Source: Syntrophobacterales bacterium (GTDB lineage Bacteria > Desulfobacterota > Syntrophobacteria > Syntrophobacterales > Thermodesulforhabdaceae). From it: DNA of 64,000 bases. The stretch is taken from assembly GCA_026417655.1 (NCBI GenBank), contig JAOACS010000029.1, positions 1 through 64,000 of the forward strand, given 5' to 3'. The number at the start of each line of letters is the position of its first letter. The stretch's first letter is position 1. The translations under genes and the position numbers were made by a program. Below, one piece after another: positions 1-8,740 of the stretch. The notes beneath the pieces were generated by a model. That model saw only the letters and a list, made by a program, of their open reading frames with translations, was not told the origin of the DNA and did no database searches.

Positions 1-19
1 AGATGTGTATAAGAGACAG
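1..19 (+). other. Nextera transposase mosaic-end adapter (artefact)
   Basis: The first 19 bases match the Tn5/Nextera mosaic-end read-through adapter exactly (begins AGATGTGTAT, ends AGAGACAG). The protease reading frame on the minus strand stays sensible down to position 20 and should continue past it, so these bases are library sequence rather than genome. Confidence 0.95.
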
Positions 20-640
20 GAATATAGCCGTGGTAATACCAATTATATTACCTGAAGTGTCGATAAGAGGGCCTCCAGAATTTCCGGGATTTATAGAAGC
101 ATCGGTCTGAATAATGTCCTCCACAAGAGCTCCAGTGGGTGATCGAAGGGTCCTACCAAGGGAGCTTATAACACCAGTTGTAAGTGTCTGGCCTAATCCG
201 AAGGGATTTCCTATTACCATAACCCTTTGCCCCACCTTAAGACGGCTTGAATCCCCCATAGTAAGCACCGTGAGACGTTCACCAGAGGGATTTATTTTGA
301 TAACAGCAATATCGGTATCGGGATCGGATCCCACCAATTGGGCCGTATATTTTTTGCCGTTTGCGAGAGTAACCTCGAGCTTTCTCGCATCTTCTATTAC
401 ATGATGGTTCGTAACAATGTAACCTCTTGCATCAATAATAGCTCCCGATCCAACACCCCGTTTAGGTATCACATTAAAGAAAAAATCCCTCTCAAGAACT
501 GTGCTTGTAATGTTCACTACCCCAGGAGAAAGTTTTTCATAGAGGGAAATTATAGTATCTTCTTCAGGTGTTAGAGCCAGGGCATGAAAATTCCACAAAA
601 CAAAAAATAACATCAGCCAAAAGCAGATCCTCCTACCCAT
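20..640 (-). CDS. HtrA/DegP-family trypsin-like serine protease, C-terminally truncated by the contig edge
   Basis: Periplasmic quality-control serine protease. The minus-strand frame opens with ATG at 640-638, four bases after AGGAGG (645-650). It starts with a hydrophobic signal peptide (RRICFWLMLFFVLW) ending near HALA. All three catalytic elements of the S1C/HtrA family are visible: the histidine in TNHHV, the aspartate in DPDTDIAV and the nucleophile in NPGNSGGPL. The frame runs about 207 residues to position 20, where the adapter begins, so the rest of the protease domain and any PDZ domains are missing. It lies 75 bases downstream of the UPF0280 gene on the same strand and may share its transcript. 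The family is clear; DegP, DegQ and DegS cannot be told apart without the C-terminus. Confidence 0.93.
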
Positions 641-715
641 ATATCCTCCTTTCTACCGAAGACATCATCCCTTTCATTTATAGCCATTCCTATCCTACCT
701 TGGAAGAACATATCG

Positions 716-1441
716 TCATACAAGTTCTATATCTCCCAGAAAACCTATGGCGTCTCCTACAATAGCTACCATAGCTATAATCTCTGGTCTTTTCCCCCAC
801 TCATATAAAATTGGCTCTATCTGGGACGAATCCCTAAGACTATTAGCAACGGCTGTTGCCACAGCATCGGCAAAGGCTCCGTTCTTTGCAAATACCGTTA
901 CTGCGTGGGCCTTCCCAAAACTAAGAGAATGCCCCACAGTTGAAGATGAGGTGCAAACACAGATTGGGAGCTGATCACGACGGATTCTAATCGCCAAGGG
1001 TCTAGGAATCTTAAATTCCCTTCCTCCATATATTCCTACAAAAAGATCCTCGTCGGAATGAATAAAACAATCACCCCCGTTCTCCACTATGACATTTCGA
1101 GGACTTAAGGGTATGAGCATCCTACCTACCCGCTCTGCAATAGCACCGGCTACAGCCGCCATAGGACCAACGCCTGCTTCAAGTGCCGCTTTGAACATGG
1201 TTTTTACAATGGGTGGAGCCGTATTATCAAAAGGTAGAGGAGTAAGAGAGGGAATAAAAGAAGGATTCCGAGCGGCATATCTTAATATCTCATTGTGAGA
1301 TTGAATCAAAAGAGCAGTTATTTCCCTATGAAAATCCCCATCGGTGCGAACCCAGAGATTGGTTTGTCTGTATCGCACTTCATAACAATTTCCCTTAGTA
1401 GATCCACGATGCCAATATCGGTAAAATCTCTCTTCGTATAT
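716..1441 (-). CDS. UPF0280 family protein (ApbE-superfamily related), probable ATA start
   Basis: About 241 residues, matching my recollection of the UPF0280/COG2122 family, whose function is unsettled. The glycine-rich core (AALEAGVGPMAAVAGAIAE, then NGGDCFIHS) and the TVGHSLSFGKA segment are characteristic. The first conventional start in frame is GTG at 1378, which gives 220 residues. The frame stays open upstream, however, and encodes YEERFYRYWHRGS, which resembles the conserved family N-terminus. A strong AAAGGAG (1449-1455) sits seven bases before an in-frame ATA at 1441-1439, and no ATG, GTG or TTG fits that position. I therefore place the start at the ATA, with GTG 1378 as the conservative alternative. 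The htrA-like gene follows on the same strand. Confidence 0.82.
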   Translation of the reverse strand: MYEERFYRYWHRGSTKGNCYEVRYRQTNLWVRTDGDFHREITALLIQSHNEILRYAARNPSFIPSLTPLPFDNTAPPIVKTMFKAALEAGVGPMAAVAGAIAERVGRMLIPLSPRNVIVENGGDCFIHSDEDLFVGIYGGREFKIPRPLAIRIRRDQLPICVCTSSSTVGHSLSFGKAHAVTVFAKNGAFADAVATAVANSLRDSSQIEPILYEWGKRPEIIAMVAIVGDAIGFLGDIELV

Positions 1442-1563
1442 GGTAGAACTCCTTTCTTGGGTTTTTAAATACCATCGGTATCAATACTAAACATAGTCAT
1501 AATAACATCCCTAGCAACAATCGCCTTAAGAAAGCAGAAAATTATTGACTATGAGAAGGGTTA

Positions 1564-1591
1564 TTGATAGTGAGTAAACAATGTTTACAAT
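1564..1591 (+). promoter_or_regulatory. Sigma-70-type promoter of the fatty-acid operon
   Basis: TTGATA (1564-1569), 16 bases, then TACAAT (1586-1591), about 36 bases before the start codon of the acyl-CoA dehydrogenase gene. Both hexamers match consensus at five of six positions. The spacer holds a palindrome that also overlaps the -10 element, which is the usual place for a repressor site. Confidence 0.65.
1574..1588. promoter_or_regulatory. 15-bp palindromic operator candidate (GTAAACA-A-TGTTTAC)
   Basis: A perfect inverted repeat with 7-base arms around one central base lies between the -35 and -10 elements and overlaps the -10. The operon it precedes encodes a TetR-family regulator as its second gene, so autoregulation through this site is the simplest reading. 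A near-repeat, TTATTGACTATGAG (1542-1555) and TTATTGATAGTGAG (1561-1574), lies just upstream and may be a second protein-binding element. Confidence 0.6.
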
Positions 1592-1626
1592 AAAAATTTA
1601 AGTTTTTGCAAGATAGGAGCATTTTC

Positions 1627-3210
1627 ATGGATAGACAAACCTTAATAAACCCCTACTCCTTTGAGCTCTTCTTAAGCCTTAGAGAAAATATGGATTTTTA
1701 CCTTTCGGATCCCTTCTCCCAAAGGGCCTTTCGCTACTTTCCACCTAGTGAGATCAAGGAGGAGGTTGAAAGGGCTGCCTGCGAAATATCTAAAAAGGTC
1801 TCCAATAGATGGCGAAAGCTTGTGGAAGGGATGGCCTCCTGGGAAAAAAGACCTTCTGTTTTACACTATGACCCCTATGGGAATCGAATCGATGAAATAA
1901 TTCGACCAATGGAAGTAGAAATCCTTGAAAAGGAGGTATTCTCTGAAGCCCTCTTTTCAAAAAGAACTCACCCCTGGGTAAGGTTGGTTAAACTATTTCT
2001 TATATACCAGTTAGGGGAGTCTTGCATAGCCTGTCCTCTTGTGTGTACAGAAGGACTTATTGCTCTCCTTGAGAATTATGCCGACACTTCGGAACTTAAA
2101 CGTATTCTTGTTCATTGCCGGGATGGAATAGATGGAGACTTTGGAATAGGAGCTCAGTACCTTTCAGAAATCCAAGGCGGGTCCGATGTGCCAGCCAATC
2201 GCGTAACGGCGATTAACGAGAATGGCCAATGGAGAATATACGGTGATAAGTTCTTTTGTTCCGCAGCCCACGCCGATTATGCCGTTGTTACCGCAAGGCC
2301 ACAAAACTCTTCAAGCATAGCTACCTTTGTGGTCCCCTCTTGGGAAGGCCTAGAGGGCAAATTCAAGAGAAAACGGAATAACTTCACCATAAACCGACTA
2401 AAATGGAAGATGGGAACCGTTGAACTTCCTACAGCTGAGATTACTTTTAATGGAAGTATCGCCTATCCCGTGGGACCTCTCGAAAAGGGGCTCGCTAATG
2501 TAGTTGGAATAGTCCTTGCTCACTCTCGAATGACTGTAGGGCTTTCAAGTGCCGCCTTCATGATACGAGGAGTCCGAGAAGCCAAACTTTATGCATCTTT
2601 TAGGGAAGCCTTTGGAACTAAAATAGAAAACTTTCCTCTCGTTGCAAGAACCCTTGAAGAAATAGACCATATTGCCAAGAGAAGCCTTGCTGGAGTTCTA
2701 AAACTTTACTCCCTATTTTTCGACCTACCTGGAGGATTTCAGGGAGGTCTTAAACCATCAAAGAAGTTCTTTGACTTATGGAGAAGGCGTTTTTTGGTTA
2801 GAGAGCTTGTGATGCTTCAGAAGATCACGGCAGCATACGATGCGCCAGACGTTCTTCGCAAGGCTATTTCAATCTTTGGCGGACATGGGGTTATGGAAGA
2901 CTTTTCTGCTCTTCCCCGACTTTTTCGTGATTCCATAGTTAATGAATTGTGGGAAGGTCCAAGAAATGTACTCCTTACCCAAATATATCGGGATCTTCAA
3001 AGGGTTAAGGACTTTTACTCGCCGATCAATTTTTGTAAAGACCTCCTGGGCAATGGTTTGGGAGAGGAATTAGGCAAAGAATGCATGGAACTTCTGGAAA
3101 AGGATGTTCTTTCTAGTCGTGAGGAATGTAAACTCTGGGATGAGTTTTGTGAAAAACTTTGCTGGGCCTTTCAAGAACAGGCCCTCGAAGAGGTTTATGC
3201 CTCAAAATGA
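1627..3210 (+). CDS. Acyl-CoA dehydrogenase, AidB-like
   Basis: Flavoprotein of about 527 residues, longer than the roughly 380-residue classical acyl-CoA dehydrogenases and in the size range of the AidB/ACAD11-like branch. The flavin- and substrate-binding strand shows GAQYLSEIQGGSDVPAN, and the C-terminal helix has FGGHGVMEDF and ELWEGPRNVLL, where the glutamate of WEG sits at the usual catalytic-base position. I chose ATG 1627 over the upstream in-frame TTG at 1606 because AGGAG (1614-1618) lies eight bases before it. It is the first gene of the operon with the TetR regulator, the acyl-CoA ligase and the second dehydrogenase, so a role in fatty or aromatic acyl-CoA oxidation is likely. The exact substrate cannot be read from the sequence. 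Confidence 0.87.
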   Translation: MDRQTLINPYSFELFLSLRENMDFYLSDPFSQRAFRYFPPSEIKEEVERAACEISKKVSNRWRKLVEGMASWEKRPSVLHYDPYGNRIDEIIRPMEVEILEKEVFSEALFSKRTHPWVRLVKLFLIYQLGESCIACPLVCTEGLIALLENYADTSELKRILVHCRDGIDGDFGIGAQYLSEIQGGSDVPANRVTAINENGQWRIYGDKFFCSAAHADYAVVTARPQNSSSIATFVVPSWEGLEGKFKRKRNNFTINRLKWKMGTVELPTAEITFNGSIAYPVGPLEKGLANVVGIVLAHSRMTVGLSSAAFMIRGVREAKLYASFREAFGTKIENFPLVARTLEEIDHIAKRSLAGVLKLYSLFFDLPGGFQGGLKPSKKFFDLWRRRFLVRELVMLQKITAAYDAPDVLRKAISIFGGHGVMEDFSALPRLFRDSIVNELWEGPRNVLLTQIYRDLQRVKDFYSPINFCKDLLGNGLGEELGKECMELLEKDVLSSREECKLWDEFCEKLCWAFQEQALEEVYASK

Positions 3211-3225
3211 AAGGTTATATAGCTT

Positions 3226-3840
3226 ATGGGACACGCTTTTTTGGAACTTAGAGAAGAGGAGCGAGAAAGAAGAAAGAGGCTCATACTTGATGCTGCCGAG
3301 AGGATTTTCGGATCCAAGCCCTTTCATAGTGTAGGCATGAGAGATATAGCTGAGGAGCTAGGTGTCTCTGTGGGAGCGCTATACCGCTACTTCCCCGATA
3401 AACAATCGCTCTTTGTGGAAGCTTTCATGAGAGGAGCAGAGGAACTCATAAGAATAATAGAAGGAGCGGTAGAGGAAAAGGCCGATCCTAAAAAGGTGGC
3501 CCGTCTTTACATGGGCTTTTTGCTAGAAAAGGATCACTACTTCAAGATGATGAGCCATTTTATGCTTGAGGGAAATCTCGAAGGAGAAGCTCTAGAAAGA
3601 CTAAATGCTATGGAAAAACGTCTTCTCGATACCCTACAGAGGCTTTTTGAGTCCCTCACTTTCGAGAAGAAAAGACTTATTACCCATGCCTTCTTCGCAG
3701 CATTAAATGGCGTCCTGATTACCTTTAGAAACTATCCAGGTAGAACCCAGAAGGAGGTTCATAATCACGTCTATCGACTCACAGACCTAATAGTAGATAT
3801 GTTTCTTGGAAGGATGGATGAGATAAAGAAAACCCCATGA
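3226..3840 (+). CDS. TetR/AcrR-family transcriptional regulator
   Basis: A 204-residue protein with a typical TetR N-terminal helix-turn-helix (ILDAAERIFGSKPFHSVGM, then DIAEELGVSVGALYRYFPDK) and a helical C-terminal ligand pocket of low conservation. Its start lies 15 bases after the acyl-CoA dehydrogenase stop, and the ligase gene follows 16 bases after its own stop, so it belongs to the fatty-acid operon. By analogy with FadR/PsrA-type TetR repressors, an acyl-CoA may be the effector; that is inference. The palindrome at 1574-1588 is the obvious candidate binding site. Confidence 0.92.
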   Translation: MGHAFLELREEERERRKRLILDAAERIFGSKPFHSVGMRDIAEELGVSVGALYRYFPDKQSLFVEAFMRGAEELIRIIEGAVEEKADPKKVARLYMGFLLEKDHYFKMMSHFMLEGNLEGEALERLNAMEKRLLDTLQRLFESLTFEKKRLITHAFFAALNGVLITFRNYPGRTQKEVHNHVYRLTDLIVDMFLGRMDEIKKTP

Positions 3841-3856
3841 ATTGAAAGGAGTTGGC

Positions 3857-5434
3857 ATGAAATCTTTGGTTGTCCATGAGTTACTTGGAAGAACTGTCTC
3901 ACTTTTTGGAGAAAAAGAGATTGTATCTGGCACTAGGAGGCTTACGTACCGAGATTTTCATGAAAGGACATGCCGACTTGCATCAAGTCTTAAACGTCTT
4001 GGAATAAAAAAAGGGACTGTGGTGGGAGTGCTCGATGCCAATACCCATCGTTATCTTGAGCTTCACTATGCCCTTTCTATGGTGGGTGCGGTTATTCATA
4101 CTCTCAATTTCAGACTTCCAGGAGAAGATCTAGTTTATACGATGGTACATGCTGGGGATGAATGGATTTGCCTATCCGATCTTTTCATTCAGTCTGTAAG
4201 TCCCGTTGTAAGTCGTTTCAAAAATTGGATTATAATGAGCGACGATGAAACCCTTAAGATTCAAGGAGCTGAACAGTGCCTTTCGCACGAAGACCTAGTA
4301 AGGGATGGAGAATTTTTAGATGGGCAAGAGAAAATAGAGGAAAATGACATCTATTCTATATTCTACACTACTGGCACAACAGGAAGACCAAAGGGAATAC
4401 GATACCGCCATCGTGATATTCTCTTGGGTTCTCTGCAACTATGCCATCATCTCGCACTCCACCAAACAGGTGGGCGCATTGAAAGTTCTGATGTTCTAAT
4501 GCCGCTTATCCCCTTCTTTCATATCCACGGTTGGGGAACGGTTTTCTTCGGTCCCTACATGGGTTCTAAGATGGTTCTTCCCGGAAGGGCTACCCCTTCT
4601 GAACAGGTTGAACTGATGAAACGTGAGGGTGTTACGTGGCTCAATATGGTTCCTACTCAGCTTCATATGCTGTTAGAGATCGAAGATTTTGGAAACGTGA
4701 AGATCGTTACTGGAGGGAGCGCTCTCCCGACAGGTCTTGCCCGTAGAGCTTTATCGAGGGGCGTTCGATATAGTCTCATTTATGGAGGTTCCGATCAACT
4801 GGGGGCTTCCATTTCTGTGGCTCCTGAAGGCATGACCCTTGGAACCGAATACTCTGAAGTGTGGGAACTTTTGCGAACCCGGATGAGACCTATTCCTATG
4901 GTGGACATTTCCATAAGAGATGAAGGGGGAAACCAACTTCCCCACGATGGAAAAACCATTGGAGAAATCTGGGTCTCGAGCCCCTGGCTCCCAGAAGGTT
5001 ATTACAATGATCCTGAGAGATCAAGGGAGGCTTATCCACCCAAACATCCCGGTTGGTTCAAAACGGGTGATTTAGGAAGTTTTAGCCCAGATGGCTGGCT
5101 CTCTGTAGCCGATCGACAAAAGGACGCTGTGAAAAGTGGCGGAGAATGGATTATGACAACAGTTCTTGAAGCGATTCTTTCGGAACACCCAAAGGTCTCA
5201 ATAGCTGCTGTTATTCCTGTGCCTGATGAACGTTGGGGAGAGAGACCCCTTGCGATTATAAAACCTCGAGAAACTGTTTCCGAAACTGAACTTCGGAGTT
5301 TCATGGAAGAAAAGGTTCTAGAGGGACGGATCGCAAGATTTTGGATACCCGACAGATTCGTTTTGGTTGAAGATATTCCTATTACAAGTGCTGGAAAACT
5401 AAACAAAGAATTACTAAGAAGGAGTTACCGCTAA
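3857..5434 (+). CDS. Acyl-CoA ligase (AMP-forming, FadD-like)
   Basis: A 525-residue adenylate-forming enzyme that would activate a carboxylic acid to its CoA thioester via an acyl-AMP. The P-loop-like motif is FYTTGTTGRPKG, the adenine-side motif lies around LIYGGSDQLG, the A8 hinge is KTGDLG with DRQKDAVKSGGEW, and the end carries ITSAGKLNKELLR, whose lysine is the usual catalytic one. ATG 3857 is preferred over the upstream TTG 3842 because AAAGGAG (3846-3852) precedes it at good spacing. Its position between a TetR gene and two acyl-CoA dehydrogenases points to fatty-acid or related acyl-CoA degradation. Chain length is unknown. Confidence 0.9.
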   Translation: MKSLVVHELLGRTVSLFGEKEIVSGTRRLTYRDFHERTCRLASSLKRLGIKKGTVVGVLDANTHRYLELHYALSMVGAVIHTLNFRLPGEDLVYTMVHAGDEWICLSDLFIQSVSPVVSRFKNWIIMSDDETLKIQGAEQCLSHEDLVRDGEFLDGQEKIEENDIYSIFYTTGTTGRPKGIRYRHRDILLGSLQLCHHLALHQTGGRIESSDVLMPLIPFFHIHGWGTVFFGPYMGSKMVLPGRATPSEQVELMKREGVTWLNMVPTQLHMLLEIEDFGNVKIVTGGSALPTGLARRALSRGVRYSLIYGGSDQLGASISVAPEGMTLGTEYSEVWELLRTRMRPIPMVDISIRDEGGNQLPHDGKTIGEIWVSSPWLPEGYYNDPERSREAYPPKHPGWFKTGDLGSFSPDGWLSVADRQKDAVKSGGEWIMTTVLEAILSEHPKVSIAAVIPVPDERWGERPLAIIKPRETVSETELRSFMEEKVLEGRIARFWIPDRFVLVEDIPITSAGKLNKELLRRSYR

Positions 5435-5451
5435 AAGGGGGAAGAAGAATT

Positions 5452-6696
5452 ATGATGGATCATCTTCTTACAGATGCGCAAAAATCATGGCGTAATGAAG
5501 TAAGAGATTTTGTTAAATCTATACCAAGACAAATGATCATAGATATGGATACCGAAAGGATTAGGTTTCCTAAGGAATTTCTTAGAGAGGCAGCTAAAAA
5601 AAATCTTCTTGGATGTCGTTATCCAAAAAAATGGGGCGGCCGTGAGATGGATTGGGTCAGCACCTGTGTTGCCATGGAAGAGGTGGGGACTCTAGGTTAC
5701 ATATTCGCCTGCGTTTTTGGAGTAGGGGCAGAACTTGTCTGTGACGCCATAGTGCTTCATGGGACAGATGAGCAAAAGGAGCGTTACGTTAAGCCACTTC
5801 TCAAAGGGGAAATATTTGCCGCCGAATGCCTTACGGAACCACGAGGTGGATCAGACTTCTTCGGAACCACGACCTACGCAATCGATAAAGGGGATTATTT
5901 TATCCTAAACGGACAAAAGCGTTTTATCGTTGGTGGAGAAGGGGCTGACTATTTTCTTGTCTACGCAAGGACAGATCCCAACGTGGATCCCCACAAGGGT
6001 ATCACCTGTTTTATTGTTGATCGGGGACCTGGTGTGGAAACCAAATATCTTTACGGTCTTATGGGATGTCGTGGCGGTGGAACGAGTAGATTGGTATTTC
6101 GGGATGTAAAAGTCCCTAAAGAAAATGTCCTAGGTGAGGTTAACGGTGGTTACGAAGTTTTCAAAACCATGATGATACCCGAAAGGCTCGGAACGGCAGC
6201 CATGACTATAGGGGCTGCAAGACCTGCATTGGAGATCGCAACCGGTTACTCAACGAGACGAAGGGCCTTCGGAAAAGTGATATATGAGTTCCAGGGTGTA
6301 AGTTTTCAAATCGCCGAAGCGATAATGCTTCTTGATGCATCGAGAGCAATGGTTTACAGCACAGCTCGGGCTGTCGATGAGAAGGCACCGGAAAATTATG
6401 TAAGGCGTCTGATCTCGGAAACAAAGAAATTTGTGACTGAATCGTGCCAAAGAGTCGTTCATAATGCCATGCAGGTTATGGGCGGAATAGGCTATACGAA
6501 CATTTTTCCGATTGAGCGCATCTATAGGGATATTAGACTCGCATCAATATGGACCGGCACAAACGAGATTATGTCCGTTGTGACAGCCCATGAGTGGTAT
6601 AAGGAATACTATAAGACTAAAAGCTTAGGCCTTACTCGGGATTGTGAGTTAGACGCTCCCGAAGCAGATGCGGAAGAAGAAAAGGTTTATGAGTAA
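5452..6696 (+). CDS. Acyl-CoA dehydrogenase with the catalytic glutamate in the isovaleryl-CoA-dehydrogenase-type position
   Basis: A 414-residue FAD enzyme of classical acyl-CoA dehydrogenase layout: helical N-terminus, CLTEPRGGSDFFG (flavin/substrate strand), RRAFGKVIYEFQG and the C-terminal QVMGGIGYTNIFPIERIYRD. Where most members have YEGT, this protein has WTGTNEI, so the usual base is absent. A glutamate at 244 (MIPERLGTAA) aligns with the alternative base used by isovaleryl- and long-chain-acyl-CoA dehydrogenases, so activity is plausible. The last residues are acidic. It is the last gene of the operon, starts 17 bases after the ligase stop and is followed by a strong terminator. Confidence 0.9.
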   Translation: MMDHLLTDAQKSWRNEVRDFVKSIPRQMIIDMDTERIRFPKEFLREAAKKNLLGCRYPKKWGGREMDWVSTCVAMEEVGTLGYIFACVFGVGAELVCDAIVLHGTDEQKERYVKPLLKGEIFAAECLTEPRGGSDFFGTTTYAIDKGDYFILNGQKRFIVGGEGADYFLVYARTDPNVDPHKGITCFIVDRGPGVETKYLYGLMGCRGGGTSRLVFRDVKVPKENVLGEVNGGYEVFKTMMIPERLGTAAMTIGAARPALEIATGYSTRRRAFGKVIYEFQGVSFQIAEAIMLLDASRAMVYSTARAVDEKAPENYVRRLISETKKFVTESCQRVVHNAMQVMGGIGYTNIFPIERIYRDIRLASIWTGTNEIMSVVTAHEWYKEYYKTKSLGLTRDCELDAPEADAEEEKVYE

Positions 6697-6715
6697 CTAG
6701 AAAGATTTTTTATAG

Positions 6716-6767
6716 ACCATCCCGGACATTGTGATGTAGTTCATAGATGTTTGGGATGGTTTTTTTA
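6716..6767 (+). terminator. Rho-independent terminator of the fatty-acid operon
   Basis: A 14-bp stem (6716-6729 with 6747-6760, two G-U pairs) is followed directly by TTTTTTATTT. It lies 20 bases after the stop of the second acyl-CoA dehydrogenase. Confidence 0.85.
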
Positions 6768-6808
6768 TTTAGAGCCTAGTTCACGAGATTCAAAAGGATA
6801 TGTAGGAG

Positions 6809-8635
6809 ATGGCGGTCCATCAGGAAAGTTACGAGGTTTTTCAAGATCTTAGTCGATACAAACAACAAATCTTAGAGGCTATCGACAGATTTGGTGAAAC
6901 TTCGGTAGCTCAAAGGTTTTCCCTGGAAGAAATAAGAAGTAGACTAAAACAGGAGACCTTCGAGCTTTTAGTGGTCGGTCAGTTCAAAAGGGGAAAATCC
7001 TACTTGATAAATGCTCTGCTTGGTGAAGACCTTCTTCCAACAGGAGTGGTTCCCCTTACATCTATCGTTACAGTTATTACCTACGGCGATAAGATTTCGG
7101 CTTCAGTCTTTTTTACCGACGGTAGTTTTAAAGAGATAGCAATTGAAGACTTAAATAAGTATGTAACCGAAATCGAAAATCCAAAAAATGAAAAAAACGT
7201 CAGAGAGGTCTGGATCACCTTTCCTTCCGATTATCTTCGAGGTGGGGTTCGATTGATTGACACACCAGGGGTGGGATCCTTCTACAGACACAATACGGAC
7301 GTTGCCTATAAATATCTTCCTAAATCTGACGCCGCAATATTTGTGCTTTCTGTAGATCAGCCAGCAGGAGAAGCTGAGATAGAATTTCTTAAGGATGTCA
7401 GGGGGTTTGCCCATAAGATATTCTTTGTTCTTAACAAAATCGATATAATTCCAAAAACTGAGCTCGATATGGTCGTAAGCTTTACCAAGAAGGTATTAGA
7501 AGAAGCCACAGGAAAAGAGGCAAAGATTTTTCCAATTTCTGCCAAATGGGCTTTGGAAGCTAGGAAAAATGGACATCTTCACTTGCTAAATGAAAGTGGT
7601 ATTCAAGCTTTTACAATAGCTCTAGAAAATTTTCTAGTCCAAGAAAAGGGATTAGTTATCCTATGTTCCAACACCCATCGAATACTTTGGTATCTCTCCG
7701 AAGCGGCCCTTTCTCTCGAACTTGAGCGTAAGGCCTTACTAAGCCCCATAGAGGAATTCAAACAGAAACTTTCAGTCTTTGAAAGAAAAAAATCCGAGAT
7801 GTCCTCTAGAATTGGGTATCTAAATTCCATGGTTGATCATACTATAAAAAATGTTATTTTAAAGCAACTAGATGAAGATCTTAAATCCTTTAAACATAAG
7901 CTTACAGAGCAAATAAGATCAGAGACCTTGAAAATTTTCGAAACCAATAAGGAAGGACCTCTGGAAGCACTCAACGAAACTCTAAAGCGCCATGTTACCG
8001 ATAGATTGTATGAAAGTTATATCTCTTGGTTTGAGAAAGAAAAGGAGTTCTTAGGTCAGAAATTAGGTGAGATCTTCGAACCCATAAGAAAAGAGATGGA
8101 CAACGAGATAAAGGAGCTTGTTAAGTTTTCCTCCGATCTCTTCGAAATATCCTCGGTTCACGATAGATTTTCCTTGGACAAGCCGATAAGAGAAGGTAGG
8201 GTTTTTAGAATCAAGGAAGAGCCGATGGCTCTTGAGTTCTTGGATTCGGTCCTTACCGAAAAGGTTCCTGGCTGGGTAAGTCGACGTTTTATTCGACTCA
8301 AGACGTTTCTAGAGCAAAAAGCTAAAGAGAGGATACTGAAAAGATGGCTGAATCATCTTGTAGATATGGCCGACATATACAATGGCCGAGTAAGGTTCGC
8401 TATAACTAGGTTCATCCAGGAACATGTGGAGCTATTTCGGAGGGAGATGACAGAAGGTATAAGTAGAACGATCAGATCTCTTTCCGATGCTATCAGCAAG
8501 GGGCTTGAGCTTAAGGAAAAGGGGGAACGTGAAGCAAAAGAAAGGCTTCACGTAATAGAGAGGGAGCTTTCTTTGGTTAATCTCTTAAGAACCGATTTAG
8601 GAGACCTTTATCAAAGAATAAGCTTTTCTGCTTGA
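6809..8635 (+). CDS. Dynamin-family GTPase (bacterial dynamin-like protein)
   Basis: A 608-residue large GTPase. The G domain shows G1 GQFKRGKS, a threonine-bearing G2 region around VVPLTSIVTVI, G3 DTPGVGS and G4 NKID. The rest is long, charged and helical, as expected for the stalk of dynamin-like proteins, with a coiled-coil-like end. Bacterial relatives bind and remodel membranes; what this one does is not known. It stands between the fatty-acid operon terminator and the pyrophosphatase gene. The SD region is unusual: AGGAG abuts the ATG, and a better-placed AAAAGGA lies 11 bases upstream. Only one dynamin gene is present, whereas many bacteria carry adjacent pairs. Confidence 0.88.
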   Translation: MAVHQESYEVFQDLSRYKQQILEAIDRFGETSVAQRFSLEEIRSRLKQETFELLVVGQFKRGKSYLINALLGEDLLPTGVVPLTSIVTVITYGDKISASVFFTDGSFKEIAIEDLNKYVTEIENPKNEKNVREVWITFPSDYLRGGVRLIDTPGVGSFYRHNTDVAYKYLPKSDAAIFVLSVDQPAGEAEIEFLKDVRGFAHKIFFVLNKIDIIPKTELDMVVSFTKKVLEEATGKEAKIFPISAKWALEARKNGHLHLLNESGIQAFTIALENFLVQEKGLVILCSNTHRILWYLSEAALSLELERKALLSPIEEFKQKLSVFERKKSEMSSRIGYLNSMVDHTIKNVILKQLDEDLKSFKHKLTEQIRSETLKIFETNKEGPLEALNETLKRHVTDRLYESYISWFEKEKEFLGQKLGEIFEPIRKEMDNEIKELVKFSSDLFEISSVHDRFSLDKPIREGRVFRIKEEPMALEFLDSVLTEKVPGWVSRRFIRLKTFLEQKAKERILKRWLNHLVDMADIYNGRVRFAITRFIQEHVELFRREMTEGISRTIRSLSDAISKGLELKEKGEREAKERLHVIERELSLVNLLRTDLGDLYQRISFSA

Positions 8636-8708
8636 CAACAATAAATCGCTAAATTAGTTATGGATTATGTGAAAAAAGTTTCTAGTAGAGGTAGGCTATT
8701 ATGTTTTG

Positions 8709-8740
8709 CTCTTTGCGTTGGTACGCGAAGAGAGGTTTTT
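8709..8740 (+). terminator. Hairpin with T-run between the dynamin gene and hppA
   Basis: A 9-bp stem (CTCTTTGCG 8709-8717 with CGCGAAGAG 8724-8732, one G-U pair, 6-base loop) is followed by AGGTTTTT. It may end the dynamin transcript, or act as an attenuator in the leader of the pyrophosphatase gene, which starts about 120 bases further on. A TTGACA at 8632-8637 could be a -35 element for hppA but has no convincing partner at normal spacing. Confidence 0.45.
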
